Below, piece after piece: positions 33,078-44,740 of a stretch of DNA of 64,000 nucleotides. The stretch is from assembly GCF_036323735.1 (NCBI RefSeq), contig NC_086034.1:43909439-43973438 (forward strand), in the 5' to 3' direction. Position 1 is the stretch's first letter, and every line of letters begins with the position of its first letter. Source of the stretch: Rattus norvegicus. Taxonomy: Eukaryota > Chordata > Mammalia > Rodentia > Muridae. The position numbers and the translations under genes were made by a program. Below the pieces are notes generated by a model. The model had not been told where the DNA came from. It worked only from the letters and a program-made list of their open reading frames with translations, and ran no database searches.

Positions 33078-33985
33078 CAGATTATCTCTAGTGTTACTTT
33101 GTTCTGCTATTTCTGACAGTGGTTAGACTATCCTATAAGCCTGTGTTTCAGGAGTGCTGTAGACCTGTTTTACTGTTTTCTTTCAGCCAGTTATGGGGAC
33201 AGAGTGTTCTGCTTTCAGGCGTGTAGTTTTTCCTATCTACAGGTCTTCAGCTGTTCCTGTGGGCCTGTGTCTTGAGTTCACCAGGCAGGTCGCTTGGAGC
33301 AGAAAAGTTGGTCTTACCTGTGGTCCCGAGGCTCAAGTTTGCTCGTTGGGTGTTGCTTATGAGCTCTCTGTGGCGGCAACAACCAGGAAGATCTGAGCCA
33401 CCCTTTCCGGGAGCTTCCGTGCACCAGGGTTCCAGGTGGCGTTTGGTGTTTTCCTCTGGAATCAGTAATGTGTGTAGAGTGTAGTCTCTTCTGGTTTCCC
33501 AGGCGTGTGTACCTCTCTGAAGGTTTAGCTTTCCCTCCCATGGGATTTGGGTGCAGAGAACTGTTTATCTGGTCGGTCCCTTCAGGTTCCGGCGGTGTCT
33601 CAGAGGCAGTGGACCGGCTGCTCCTGGGCCCTCCTCTGCGGGAACCCAGAGACCGTATACAGTTTCCTCTTGGGCCAGGGATGTGGGCAGGGGTGGGCAG
33701 TGTTGGTGGTCTCTTCCGCTCTGCAGCCTCAGGAGTGCCCACCTGACCAGGCGGTGAGGGCTCTCTCCCAAGGGGTTTTGGAGCAGAGAGCTGCTGCGGG
33801 CAGGGATCTGCAGGTTTGGGACTCCCGGTAAATACCGGAAGTGACCGGTCCTAGAGGAATTTTGCCTCTGTGTGTCCTGAGTTCACCAGGCAGGTCGCTT
33901 GCAGCAGAAAAGTCTGTCTCACCTGTGGTCCCGATGCTCAAGTTTGCTCATGGGGTGTTGCTTATGACCTCTCCGCGGCCGCAGC
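33078..33985 (-). promoter_or_regulatory. 5' UTR / promoter of the split L1
   Basis: GC-rich leader like that at 2743-3658. The internal segment at about 33274-33365 (TTCACCAGGCAG...GTTTGCTC) recurs at about 33882-33970, the same roughly 608-base monomer period. It ends at CGGCCGCAGC just before the target duplication. Confidence 0.85.
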
Positions 33986-34119
33986 CCAGAATAAAATTTT
34001 ATTAGTGAATGTGTGAACTCAGAACAAATAGAATCTCAGCTTTTAATGAGGAATATACAGACTTGCCACTCATAAAGAACTCCCATCACAGTGAACTATG
34101 TATGTTTCATCATGCTTTT

Positions 34120-34236
34120 TTTTTTTTTTTTGGTTCTTTTTTTTTTTTTTTTTTTTTTTTCGGAGCTGGGGACCGAACCCAGGGCCTTGCGCTTCCTAGG
34201 TAAGCGCTCTACCACTGAGCTAAATCCCCAGCCCCT
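34120..34236 (-). repeat. ID element (BC1-derived SINE), antisense
   Basis: The reverse strand reads GGGGCTGGGGATTTAGCTCA ... GGGTTCGGTCCCCAGCTCCG followed by a long A tail (T runs at 34120-34160). It derives from tRNA-Ala through BC1 RNA, with Pol III A and B boxes. A perfect 11-bp duplication ATCATGCTTTT flanks it (34109-34119 and 34237-34247). A GGTT interruption divides the tail. Confidence 0.95.
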
Positions 34237-34459
34237 ATCATGCTTTTAACATGCTGATAACATTCTGTAATTTTCCTCTTCTGCATTTTCCACAGCATCT
34301 GGTGCAGTTATCAGTAATATTAGGTCTTCAAGATAGGTTTCTCAAAATGGTAGAGCTGATAGTGGCATTTTAGGGTGAGGGTATTAGTTCAACCAGGCCA
34401 TATTTTTACTCGGAGACTTGGTTTTCTTTTTCTTTTTTTTTTCTTTTTTTTCCTTTTTT

Positions 34460-36077
34460 TTTCTATCTTTATTAACTTGAGTATTTCTTATACATATTTC
34501 GATTGTTATTCCCCTTCCCGGTTTCCGGGCCAAAATACACCTAGCCCCTCCCACTCCCCTTCTGTATGGGTGTTCCACTCCCCATCCTCCCCCCATTACC
34601 ACCAGACCCCCAACAATCTCGTTCACTGGGGGTTCAGTCTTGGCAGGACCAAGGGTTTCCCCTTCCACTGGTGCTCTTACTAGGCTATTCATTGCTACCT
34701 ATGAAGTTGGATCACAGGGTCACTCCATGTATAGTCTTTGGGTAGTGGCTTAGTCCTGGAAGCTATGGTTGGTTGGCATTGTTGTTTATATGGGGTCTCA
34801 ATCCCCTTCAAGCTCTTTCAGTCCTTTCTCTGATTCCTTCAACGGGGGTCCCATTCTTAGTTCAGAGGTTTGCTGCTGGCATTCGCCTATGTGTTTGCTG
34901 TATTCCAGCTGTGTCTCTCAGGAGAGATCTACATCCAGTTCCTGTCGGCCTGCACTTCCTTGCTTCATCCATCTTATCTAATTGGGTGGCTGTATTTGTA
35001 TGGGCCACATGTGGGGCAGGCTCTGAATGGGTGTTCCTTCAGTCTCTGTTTTAATCTTTGCCTCCCTATTCCCTGCCAAGGGTATTCTTGTTCCCCTTTT
35101 AAAGAAGGAGTGAAGCATTCACATTTTGTTCATCCCTCTTGAGTTTCATGTGTTCTGTGCATCTAAGGCAATTCAAGTATTTGGGCTAATAGCCACTTAT
35201 CAATGAGTTCATACCATGTGTGTTTTTCTTTGATTGTGTTACCTCACTCAGGATATTTTTCAGTTCCATCCATTTGCCTATGAATTTCATAAAATGATTG
35301 TTTTTGATAGCTGAGTAATATTCCATTGTGTACATGTACCACATTTCTGTATCCATTCCTCTGTTGAAGGGCATCTGGGTTCTTTCCAGCTTCTGGCTGT
35401 TATAAATAAGACTGCTATGAACAGAGTGGAGCATGTGTCTTTGTTATATGTTGGGGCATCTTTTGGGTATATGCCCAAGAGAGGTATAGCTGGGTCCTCA
35501 GGTAGTTCAATGTCCAATATTCTGAGAAACCTCCAGACTGATTTCCAGAATGGTTGTACCAGTCTGCAATCCCACCAACAATGGAGGAGTTTTCCTCTTT
35601 CTCCACATCCTTGTCAGCATTTGCTGTCACCTGAGTTTTTTATCTTAGCCATTCTCACTATTGTTAGGTGAAATCTCAGGGTTGTTTTGATTTGCATTTC
35701 CCTTATGACTAAAGATATTTAACATTTCTATAGGTGTTTCTCAGCCGTTTGGTATTCCTCAGCTGTGAATTCTTTGTTTAGCTCTGAACCCCATCTTTTA
35801 ATAGGGTTATTTGTCTCCCTGAAGTCTAACTTCTTGAGTTCTTTGTATATTTTGGATATAAGGCCTCTATCTGTTGTAGGATTGGTAAAGATCTTTTCCC
35901 AATCTGTTGGTTGCCGTTTTGTCCTAACCACAGTGTCCTTTGCCTTACAGAAGCTTTGCAGTTTTATGAGATCCCATTTGTCGATTCTTGATCTTAGAGC
36001 ATAAGCCATTGGTGTTTTGTTCAGGAAATTTTCTCCAGTGCCCATGTGTTTGAGATGCTTCCCCACTTTTTCTTCTG
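34460..36077 (-). mobile_element. 5'-truncated L1, antisense
   Basis: L1 3' UTR and the last third of ORF2, antisense, with a T/C-rich tail region at about 34430-34467. The 5' end is in ORF2 at about 36077 (CCCACTTTTTCTTCT), where L1 similarity stops. ORF2 pieces at 36066-35728 and 35517-35287 are separated by frameshifts. No clear target duplication. Confidence 0.85.
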
Positions 36078-37450
36078 GGTCATCTGAGACTATAGAAGTG
36101 GTACATCTCTACCTCATGAATATATCGATCATATTTGAACTTCCTAGATCCGTATAGTAGATAATGGCCTGGCATTCATCTCTCAAGTCATCCAGCTATT
36201 GTCAAGAGCTCTGGTATCTTCATGATCCTTATAGCCCTCAGTCCTCAGAAAGGTAGACAAGAGTCATGGGCAGAAATTGCCTTCTTTCCTTCCTTGGAGT
36301 TAATTCTTACCTCTCCCACTATTACCTCTAACACATGGCATGCCTGGGCCCCCTCTCCCCTCAGCAACTTTGTACTGCTATCTTGTTCTAGGAAATTGAC
36401 CTCCTCTAGACCCAAGCCCAGTCTATGATTATTTACCTCCTCTTACTCTCTTCACTCAGCTGACCCTATCACCCAGACCACACTACCGAGGAACTAAGTT
36501 GATCCAAAAGTCTCTCACTCACATGCTGTGTACCCAGGATGGATGCCTCCATAGCTTGGTACTCTCACTATACCAATAGTGCTAAGCTTCATAGATTCAA
36601 AGACATGGATCTATCTGTGACAGCACAGATAGACCCTGGATCCCTTCTCCAATTAAGAACTTCTGTCAATAGATGGGATTACTAAAGCTAAGAATCTCTT
36701 GCTTGCTCCTATAATGGCTATTCTTGGTTGGCCAGTTGGACTACTAGATCCAGAACTAGCTAAAACCCCATTGACTGGGTATACCTATAAGAGGTTTTCT
36801 TAAATCACTTGAAAGGGGCAGACCCAATTTTAAATCCCCCAAATTTAAGGTGGTAAGATATAAATCTATTCCAGGTCTTTTTGAAATTGCCTTCCAATCT
36901 CTTTAATCTGGGTTACATTTTCTGCAGGCAGCCTGAATAAAGAACATGGAAGGAGGAAGCTTTCTCTCTTTGCCTGCTTGCTGTTGGCTCTCCCTGGCAA
37001 GTCCTTTCTTCACTAGCATTAAAGCCTACTTTTACTTACTAACGTTTCTGGCATGTCCTGAAGTTCAGCCAGGTCCCTCTCACCAGGGCCTGGCTTTCCC
37101 AGGAGCCTTGGTTTGCTGAGAAACAACTATCTGAAGCATTCTGAGCAAATCCCTAACAGCTGCCTGAACATTCTTGACCAGAGGAGTCACACTTGAACAC
37201 TCCTGACCCTAAAAGCAGTTGGCACCTGAATGCTTCTGATCAGTCTCCAGAGTTTCTATGGTTACCCACCTGTCTAGTCCAATTTGAATCCTTCCATCGA
37301 ATTTGCCCCTGTGGAATCTAACAACCTATCCTCTTTCTTCTCCATAGAGTTCTGTGTTCATTGGTTTCTTGATGCACTTACTTACAAGCTAACTATTTGT
37401 TGAATCACACATAGAGATACTGCAATACTTTCTAGCTGAATTATGGTTAA
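36078..37450 (+). other. Unassigned sequence, possible old LTR/ERV remnant
   Basis: Sequence between the L1 and the Spata4 3' end. At about 36925-37040 the pattern GAATAAAGAACATGG ... TTGCCTGCTTGCTGTTGGCTC resembles the R/U5 part of a rodent LTR, and the preceding kilobase has a composition like a decayed ERV. I cannot name a family. Confidence 0.3.
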
Positions 37451-37467
37451 GACACCAAGTTAAGTTA

Positions 37468-37473
37468 TTTATT
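37468..37473 (-). terminator. Spata4: Spata4 poly(A) signal candidate
   Basis: The reverse strand reads AATAAA here, about 56 bases after the Spata4 stop. This would give a very short 3' UTR. Confidence 0.5.
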
Positions 37474-37528
37474 ATTTAAATACATCCAAGACTGGGTGTG
37501 TCATTATATACCCAGATTGTGGTAGACA

Positions 37529-37677
37529 TTAATGACATGACTTCTTCAAAGCTACTTCCTCCGTGTCTTTCATTGTTTCTTCCACATTTATCATAGGTTT
37601 TGCAGTGGCATCACAAGGTTTTCCATTTTGCTTCACATGGATTTCTCTATGTGGTTGGACATCATTGCCTGATTTTG
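37529..37677 (-). CDS. Spata4: Spata4 coding exon 6 and stop
   Basis: The last coding exon. The acceptor is ATTATCCCAG (AG 37679-37678), and the first bases CA join the T of exon 5 to make Ser. It reads KSGNDVQPHREIHVKQNGKP, then a diverged tail ending ...Glu-Glu-Val-Ala-Leu-Lys-Lys-Ser-Cys-His and TAA at 37531-37529. The His-Arg-Glu-Ile-His-Val-Lys-Gln core is what I recognise as the SPATA4 C-terminus. The rest is poorly conserved and extends beyond the end of the human protein as I recall it. Confidence 0.8.
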
Positions 37678-37814
37678 CTGGGATAATTAAAGTAACAAGG
37701 AATTAATTCATGGTTATGAAATATCTATAACACTAAAACTGTCTCTCTAATATTCATGATGACAATAGTCTGAAATTAATGAATTAATAAACACAGTGTT
37801 TAAATCATACATCT

Positions 37815-37816
<2 letters not shown>

Positions 37817-37869
<53 letters not shown>
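37817..37869 (+). repeat. (TG)n microsatellite
   Basis: About 53 bases of pure TG in Spata4 intron 5, some 140 bases upstream (in gene sense) of exon 6. Confidence 0.95.
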
Positions 37870-37872
<3 letters not shown>

Positions 37873-38431
37873 CTCCTCCAAAATTTATCAGCAATGCCTA
37901 AAAATATCCAGGGTTTATTTTGGTGCATTTGATATGACTCATGTATTTTTAGATATTGCTTCAGAAGGCAGCTGAGCAAACAGATACAATTTGGTACTTA
38001 GTTTTGGCAAATATGCATGGCTCATAACACAGTTTATAGAGGTCTGATTACTCTGTCATCCATTCTGGGTGCCTAGACTCCAGGTCATTCAATTCTAATA
38101 TGATGGGCCAGTGGCAACTAAGAAATCTGCCTTTGTGGTTCCTTCAGATAAGATTTAGACAAATAAATACAGGAACTTGAGAGTGTAACTTTTTAGAGTA
38201 ATAGCTTGGTTTTAGTGTTACTTGGGATTTGTATTCCAGAGAACAGCCTGTAACTTCAGTGAGATTATAACCAAACCCAAATAGCAAAGTTCTTGGACTA
38301 TAGTATCTGTTTCTCCTCTTTTTATGAACTTTCAGCTTCTCTGACTTGAAGAAATAGTTTGTATTATTTTCATAAAAAAACAACTGAACTGGAATTACTT
38401 GAGTAAAAACAATAAAATGTTTAAAATAGCA

Positions 38432-38479
38432 TATATATATATATATATTACCCAAATCAAACAATAAAATGTTTAAAAT

Positions 38480-38532
<53 letters not shown>

Positions 38533-38534
38533 TT
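38432..38534 (+). repeat. (AT)n and (AC)n/(AT)n microsatellites with a short duplication
   Basis: An (AT)n run at about 38432-38448 and an (AC)n(AT)n run at 38484-38532 follow two copies of CAATAAAATGTTTAAAATAG. Both runs are followed by TTACCCAAATCAAA, so a unit of about 60-90 bases has been duplicated. Confidence 0.85.
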
Positions 38535-38872
38535 ACCCAAATCAAATTTACACCATTCCTTGTGTGGCTAGAGTAAGAATCTAAGTAGCTAGAGCAGGAT
38601 TGAGAAATGTAAAGAGAGTTATTGTGTGTTCAACATCCCATTCAAATTGGCCTTATCTGGATCCTTCCTCAAACCCATAAGGATTTTGAAAAGACCATCT
38701 AGAGAGTCACTAATAGGAACACTGGAGGAAGACATGAGGATGGATATGTAGCAGTTCATTTGGAAATGAACAGCCAACAGTCATTCTCCATTAAGTGCTT
38801 TCTGAAGGAATGAGAACAGGATGTTTGCATTCCCTGATTTATCTTATGTTTTACTTTCTGATTAATTTGTTT

Positions 38873-38990
38873 AAACACAGCATTTCACTATGTAGTTCGA
38901 GCTGGCCTAAAACTGACTCCTTCTGCCTCCACCTGACAAGTGATGGACTTAAAAACATACAGAAATCACCTTGCCTAGTTTGGTATTCAG
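38873..38990 (-). repeat. B1-like SINE fragment, antisense
   Basis: Reverse-strand B1 similarity (GTTCGAGCTGGCCTAAAACT and CCTTCTGCCTCCACCTGACA on the plus strand), diverged, no clear flanking repeat. Confidence 0.55.
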
Positions 38991-39128
38991 TTTTTCTAAA
39001 TGCCCAGGTGATCTTTTAGAGTGACACAAAGTAAATAACCATAATCAGACATATCCTTTGGCAAATCCATTACAATTAAGGCTTTGGGTTTTTTGTTTTG
39101 TTTTGTTGCAGTTTACTCAGTGTTAGGT

Positions 39129-39527
39129 TGTCTTAGTTAGGGTTCCTCTTGTAATAAAATGACAGAGCAACTCAGGTAGAAAAGGGCTTATTTTGTTCGC
39201 AGTTCCATATATCAGCTCATCAATAGTAAGAGCAGGAACTTAAGCAGAGCAGGAACCTAGAGGCAGGAGCTGAGGTCATGGAGAGTGCTGCTTACTGCCT
39301 TGCTGTCATGGCTTGCTCAGACTGATTTCTTATAGAACCCAGGATCACCAGCCCAGGGATGGCACCACCTACAATGGGCGGGGCCTTCCCCCATCAATCA
39401 CTAATTAACAAAATGCCTTTCAGGCTTGCCTATAACCCAATCTTACTGAGTTATTTTCTCAAATTGAGGCTCCTTTCTCTCTGATGACAAGTAGGCTTTG
39501 TCAAGTTGACATAAAACTAGCACAGCA
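39129..39527 (+). repeat. LTR-like dispersed repeat, copy 1
   Basis: About 400 bases from TGTCTTAGTTAGGGTT to AGTTGACATAAAACTAGCACA, a pattern seen very often in rodent DNA and bounded by TG...CA. A second, more diverged copy lies at 57549-57963. It holds CCAGCCCAGGGATGGCACCA in the middle. I do not assign a family name. Confidence 0.65.
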
Positions 39528-40397
39528 TAGGCCCTGTTGTAAATTTTAATTAACAAATTAATTAACATGTGTGTACCACTGTGGGAATGTGGAGGCCCAA
39601 GAGTTTGTATGCTGCCTCTCTTTCTTACACAGGAAGGAAACAATGCTGAGAATCCACTGCTCCCTTCTACCATTTCCCATCCCTAGTCAGATCCAACAGC
39701 CATAAGGAAAAAGAAACAAGTAGATGAGGATGGAGCCAAACTCCCCTCGTGGTCTTCTTCCTATTCTAGAATTCTTTCCAATTCCTCTTTGCAATTTTGT
39801 ACTGTTACTACTGACAGCCCTCCCAAGCCTTCACAACAATTCTCAACCACATGTAGGAGGCTTGGACAAGTGGAAAGACAGAGACATTTCTAGAATCCAA
39901 AGAGAAACTCTGGATGATTTTTGAAGAAGCATCATTAGAAATGTCTGCTGAATTCTAACATACTAAATGTTGTTTCAGTAGATGATGAGTTAGGGGGATT
40001 GATGGGCAGCCTCATGTGTGGATATTACAATCTGGGTTCTGAAGAATACTTGTTCTACAAGGACATTAAACAAAGCAAAAATGAATAAAAATAATAACAT
40101 GAGTTTTATAAAGGATTGAAATGTTTTAAAAATTACAGTGCATATTAGTATATTAAAAGCTTCCAGAGGTCATAATTCTTTTCCAATAGATCTATTGAGA
40201 ATTCTCTATCATTCTGAACAAGGAATATCTCCTACCTATTAAAATTTAACACTTAAAGGAACTTGTTCCAACACAAATAAGTATGTTCTATTATGAATTT
40301 GCTAATACTTTAGAGTTGTCTGATATAGAATACTTGGTAAATGAATGTTCAAGAGAGCATTATCTTTTAGGTGAAATATGCAAAAATGTCATTCGTT

Positions 40398-40530
40398 GTA
40401 GCCAGGTATAGTGCTAAGTGTTTATAACACTGACATTCAGAAAGCTGAGGCAGGAAGATAGCTATGAATAAAGGGCCATCCTGGGCTAAAAAACAGGACG
40501 GTGTCTCAAAACAAAAACAAAACAAAAATT
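40398..40530 (+). repeat. B1 SINE, sense
   Basis: Diverged B1 (GCCAGGTATAGTGCTAAGTG ... AAAGCTGAGGCAGGAAGATA ... GGGCCATCCTGGGCTA) ending in an AAAAC-rich tail, in Spata4 intron 5. Confidence 0.7.
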
Positions 40531-41210
40531 AAATTAAAAAAAGGAAGAAGAACCACTACCTTGGGTTGGGGGCAATTAACCTCCCCTGCAAAGTAAAAGA
40601 AGTTACAAGTAGGCAGAAAGCAAGGTGGGCAAGCATGTCTGCCCTGTGTAGCGTATCATAACAAAAACCTTGAATTTAATTACATGTTCTTATATCTAGA
40701 AAAACTGTTTTGATTTTTCCAGCCATCAAAAATGTAGGAAAAAAAAAGAAAGAAAAAGGCTTTCTTAACTGATTAGCTATACAATAGCTGGGAACGGGCT
40801 AACCTTGTTCTCATGGAGTGTGGTTTGTTGTAATTCAGAGGTTTCTGTGATGACAAGATAAGTGTCCCCTTGTCATTCTGCTTCTGGGAAGCTCAGATCT
40901 CCAAATATCTTCCAGTCTCCTCCAGATTGGTCATTACCCAGCCTTGGGTAATAAATTTTGAATTTGGTGAAGCATCTCTTACTTCAGGCACATGCACTTG
41001 AGGATATATGAGAACTCAGATGGTTTGTGTAATGTGCACTGGGGAAGAAGACCTTTGACTATGTCACTCTACTTGTCAAGAAGTAAGGGAACACTAAGTT
41101 AATACCTGGTTGTAAGGTGAAGTTTCAACCCAAAAGTTTAATTTATTCTAAAACATTAAAGGAACATTCTTAAAAGCTCAGCAGACAAAAACCTTAATAC
41201 CAAAACTTAC

Positions 41211-41327
41211 ATAAAGACGACACAGCTCTTTCCTTTGAAACTTTTGATTTGTATTTGTGCTTATAGCTATGGGCAGGAAGATGGCCAACTGTGATTTCTC
41301 CCACTGTTGGTTTGATATCAAACCACC
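41211..41327 (-). CDS. Spata4: Spata4 coding exon 5
   Basis: The exon follows a long pyrimidine tract and TAG acceptor (41329-41328) and ends before a GTAAGT donor (41210-41205). Joined to exon 4 it starts with Gly, then WFDIKPTVGEITVGHLPAHS and a Lys-rich stretch ending ...Arg-Ala-Val-Ser-Ser-Leu. The Trp-Phe-Asp-X-Lys-Pro-Thr-Val-Gly-Glu motif matches my memory of human SPATA4. At 117 bases, it shifts neither phase (1 in, 1 out). It is separated from exon 4 by 3.4 kb containing B3 fragments, a (CA)n and unassigned sequence. Confidence 0.87.
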
Positions 41328-41379
41328 CTATAAAAAAGCAAACACCAGAGGCATTTTTTAAAAATTCATAACAATTAAG

Positions 41380-41465
41380 AGTCCCATGCTGGGAAATTTA
41401 ACTGGGATCCTCTGGAAGATCAGCCAGTGCCCTTAACTGCTAAACCACATCTCTCTATTCCTGCC
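41380..41465 (-). repeat. B3/B2 SINE fragment, antisense
   Basis: The plus strand reads GGATCCTCTGGAAGATCAGCC ... TTAACTGCTAAACCACATCTC, the reverse complement of the tRNA-like head of a B3/B2 SINE. Partial and diverged. Confidence 0.6.
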
Positions 41466-41574
41466 CCACTGGTCATTTTTGATGAGCAAAGTAGTCACTG
41501 TACTTTAAAATATTACTTTTAAAGTAGTATCTTAAAAGTATGTTTCTGTAATTTCTTTTTTGTTGCTTATATTT

Positions 41575-41740
41575 GTTTATTTGAATGTATGTGGGTATGG
41601 GGGTGGTGAAGCTTGTGAGTATCATGGAAATCAGAGAAAGACTTACAGGAGTCAACCCTCTCCTTGTGGATCAAGCCCAGGTCATCATGCTTTGTGGTAT
41701 ACTTCCTTTCCCACTGAGACTTCTAGGTGGCCCCTTGTGT
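41575..41740 (-). repeat. Diverged B3-type SINE, antisense
   Basis: Similarity to the body of a B3/B4 SINE (GGAGTCAACCCTCTCCTTGT, AAGCCCAGGTCATCATGCTT on the plus strand). Boundaries uncertain. Confidence 0.45.
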
Positions 41741-41769
41741 TTTAATATGGTTCTATTCAAGGTCTTCCA

Positions 41770-44740
41770 TTAAAAGATAAGCCACAAGTGTACTTCATTC
41801 CAACAACCTTATGGGAGAATAAATACACCTGAAGCATCATTACACAGCTCAAAATAATTCACACAGTGCCAGTACCTAAGCCCTCCACTGCTGCCTAGAG
41901 TATCCTACGAGGACATTGAGGGAAGGTAGTTTTACCTATTTCTGTTAGTCATGTAAATAAATTATACAGCATCTATTTTGTTTTGCAGACATGTATTTGC
42001 TTCTGTGACAATATTATTTTCCCGTTTTTCAAATTTATTTTAAATTTATCTTGTAAGTTGTAGCACTTGAGCATTTTCTCTTTCCCTCTTAAGGCCCTGT
42101 CCATCCTTGTAGCTTACCTTACAGCAAGTTTACCCACTCATCACTCATGCTTTCAGAGGAAAAACTAACAAATCCACGCATCAGCAGCATCCTGTAACTA
42201 TAACTATCGCTATCAAATGAATTGGGAACAGATTTTTAAAAACAAAACAAAACTTACAATCAAAAGTACCAGAAATCAAGGTGAGCCCACTGGAATGGCT
42301 CAGCAGGTTTAAAGGTACAGGTGGAGGGAGAGAACTAATTTCACTGTTTTCCCCTGACCATGTGTGGTGTGGTCTGCACAGAACCCTAACACATAGAGTC
42401 GGGAGCCATTTTGCCTGCTGCTGCGAAAGCCTACCTGTCAGGCAGAGTCAAGTCAGGCTAGGGTCTACTGGCAGGTTTCTTGACCTGCTGATTCGTGGAA
42501 CCATAAAAGGAGATACACTTGGAGCTCAAGGAGGTGTGGGGTGTGTGTGTGTGGGGGTGTTGGAAGGTTGGGGTTAGAGGATGTGGGGGTGGTGGGGGTG
42601 CTGAATGTTCTGTTAATCTTGAAGGAACAGGAGGAATAAGGAGGCCTCTGGATAGGTACAGATGTGGAATGTATGCCAGCCATTGTGTCTGATGGCTTGT
42701 GACTTTGTTTCCCACGATACTGTATACAAAACCTGAGAGAGTTAAACTGGGGGCTGCCGCAGTACTGACCAGACAGACCTTTTGATTTCTAACCTTTATC
42801 TCTGAGTCTTCTCTTCTGTCTTTCCTATAATCATCCTCATTCCCCACCTTAGAGAACTGTTTGACTTTGTACTGGCTGGAATGGTACACACACACACACA
42901 CACACACACACTCACTCACTCACATACTCGTAAAATAAACGAATATGAATCACCATAGAAGACTTGAGTATTGATTATTTAAAGAGGGAGAAAAGTGATC
43001 ATGAATGTATGAAGGTATGTTCAACAGAAAACAATATAGAGGAATAAAGATGGACCTTTAAATGAAATAAAACATTCAATAGAGGCTGGTTGTTTCTGCT
43101 GGGATGTGGAGATTCCTGTCTTGTGAACATAGCTGTTGTTTCTATTTGGTTGTTTTGTCTTTTTTAATTTGCCTGTTTTTGAGAGGGAGAGAAGAAACGT
43201 ATGGAGTTGAAAGTTAAAAGGGTAGGGAGGATCTGGGAGGGGAGGGGGGAAACTGCAATCAGGATATAGTATATGAAAAGAACCATTTTCAAAATACTGG
43301 AGGGAAGAGGAGGAGGAACTGGGAGTAGTGGGGAGAAAGGGGAACTGTATCAGAATATGTTGTAAGAAAAAAATATTTTTTAGTAGATGAAAAAGGAGAA
43401 GAGTTTCTCTGAAAAACAACAAAACTGAAGAAACCCACTTAGAAAAAGAAAAGTATTTTATAAGGCATGGAGATAAAACTAAATAGACTTGGCTAGAATA
43501 CATAAGGCCCCTGGACTTAATCATTCATACAACACACTCACAATATTCAAACACAAGTGTTTATATGTGTGGCTAAAACTGAGAATGACATGAGAGTACA
43601 CATAGCTTAACTCTTAATGGAGGAAACTTTCCAACAAAAGCAGGAAGGCATTGGTTTCCGTGGATAGAGGGTGCGGTGAGCTCAATCAAGAAGGGGAAGG
43701 TGTTGGCAATACTCCATTTCTTAAACTCCATCAAAATGTGCAAGTGTTTAACCCCATCAGCAGCTTTTAAAATTATCCATGTATGATATACATGGATGTG
43801 TGACCCATTTTGCAGCAAAACTGTAATGTTTAAAACATACACATTTTGAATATGAAATTCTGTCAAAGCATCAATGCCTCATATTTTTTCGTTTGCTCAC
43901 AAATTCATGAATAGGGCCAGAGATCATAACAAAGAAGAGAAGTCTGGAAGTCTGGAAAATGAGCACAGTTAAGGGTAGACAAAACCCCACACCTCACTCA
44001 CATGTGGGCTATCCAAATAACCCAAATGTAAGGAAGAATTCAAGGTGCAGTATTCTACCTTCTAGATACCAGAGAGAAAATGGCTCTTTCCTTTAGAAAA
44101 TATAGTTCAAAGCAAGAAACATTCTAACGGTATTTCTTGGATTGTTGGTATGCTACAGAAACGCTCAGTTTTCTATGTGTGAAATACGGGGAGTAGATAA
44201 ATGATTAACATTTTTAAAAGAGGCAAAAGGGGAGCTAATGATAAGTACAGAATACCACTTTCATTTACTTTGTCATCTGCCTGGGACAACTGATGGGCAG
44301 TATGACAATAGTTTAAGTTGACCTAACAATTATTTGGGCGAGCCTTTGGAAACCTGCCCTTCCATCCTCATAGCAATATAATGTGGATAAAAAGATCTCT
44401 GACCATTTTCTTCCCAACAGCATTCAGAGTCAATCATAAGAATCTAAGCTTTTCCCAACAGCTTAAGGACCATGTCAATGTTAGTCAAATGTTCCTGCTC
44501 TGGAAGTTATAGTCGACTTGTGTTTGCCACAAAAGTTTAATTAGTAGGCTGACAAGTTTTTTTTTTCTTAAAATCAGTGTCTATCCCTATGTAATGTGAG
44601 CTTCTACAAAAAGAAATGAACTGAAAAGTAATCCACTCCAGTGATAATAAATCATTTTATTGCATGATTTTCTCTCATTTCAACTTGGGAACAGCCTTGC
44701 TGATTTCAAAGACACTCACCTTTCTCCAGGGAAGGCTTAC
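41770..44740 (-). other. Spata4 intron 4, mostly unassigned
   Basis: Single-copy looking sequence apart from a G-rich tract at 42534-42600 and (AC)n(CTCA)n at 42886-42926. Long reverse frames at 42919-42458 and 43524-43021 are driven by low-complexity pyrimidine content and are not like any protein I know. Confidence 0.45.
42886..42926 (+). repeat. (AC)n(ACTC)n microsatellite
   Basis: An AC run to about 42911 passes into CTCACTCACTCAC. Confidence 0.9.

Larger units (their letters stand above)
21914..33985 (-). mobile_element. Full-length antisense L1 split by a provirus
   Basis: A complete L1 in antisense: 3' UTR (21914-about 23190), ORF2 (about 23193-26470), ORF1 (about 26520-26576 and 32002-33077) and 5' UTR (33078-about 33985). 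Removing the 5.4-kb provirus leaves about 6.6 kb, full length for rat L1. The direct repeat CCAGAATAAA flanks it (21904-21913 and 33986-33995). ORF2 survives only as separate frames (24011-23193, 24418-24008, 24981-24604, 26005-25250, 26664-26071), so it is frameshifted. ORF1 has a premature stop near 32455. The element is dead and older than the one at 1-3658. Confidence 0.92.

Noticed and set aside
32974..33396. Several overlapping 60-150 codon frames on both strands in L1 5' UTRs (2855-3717 and 33193-33941)
   Set aside because: GC-rich sequence lacks stops by chance; the frames are not conserved between the two promoter copies.
42458..43524. Long minus-strand frames in Spata4 intron 4
   Set aside because: Composed of CA, CT and pyrimidine-rich low-complexity sequence with no known domain.
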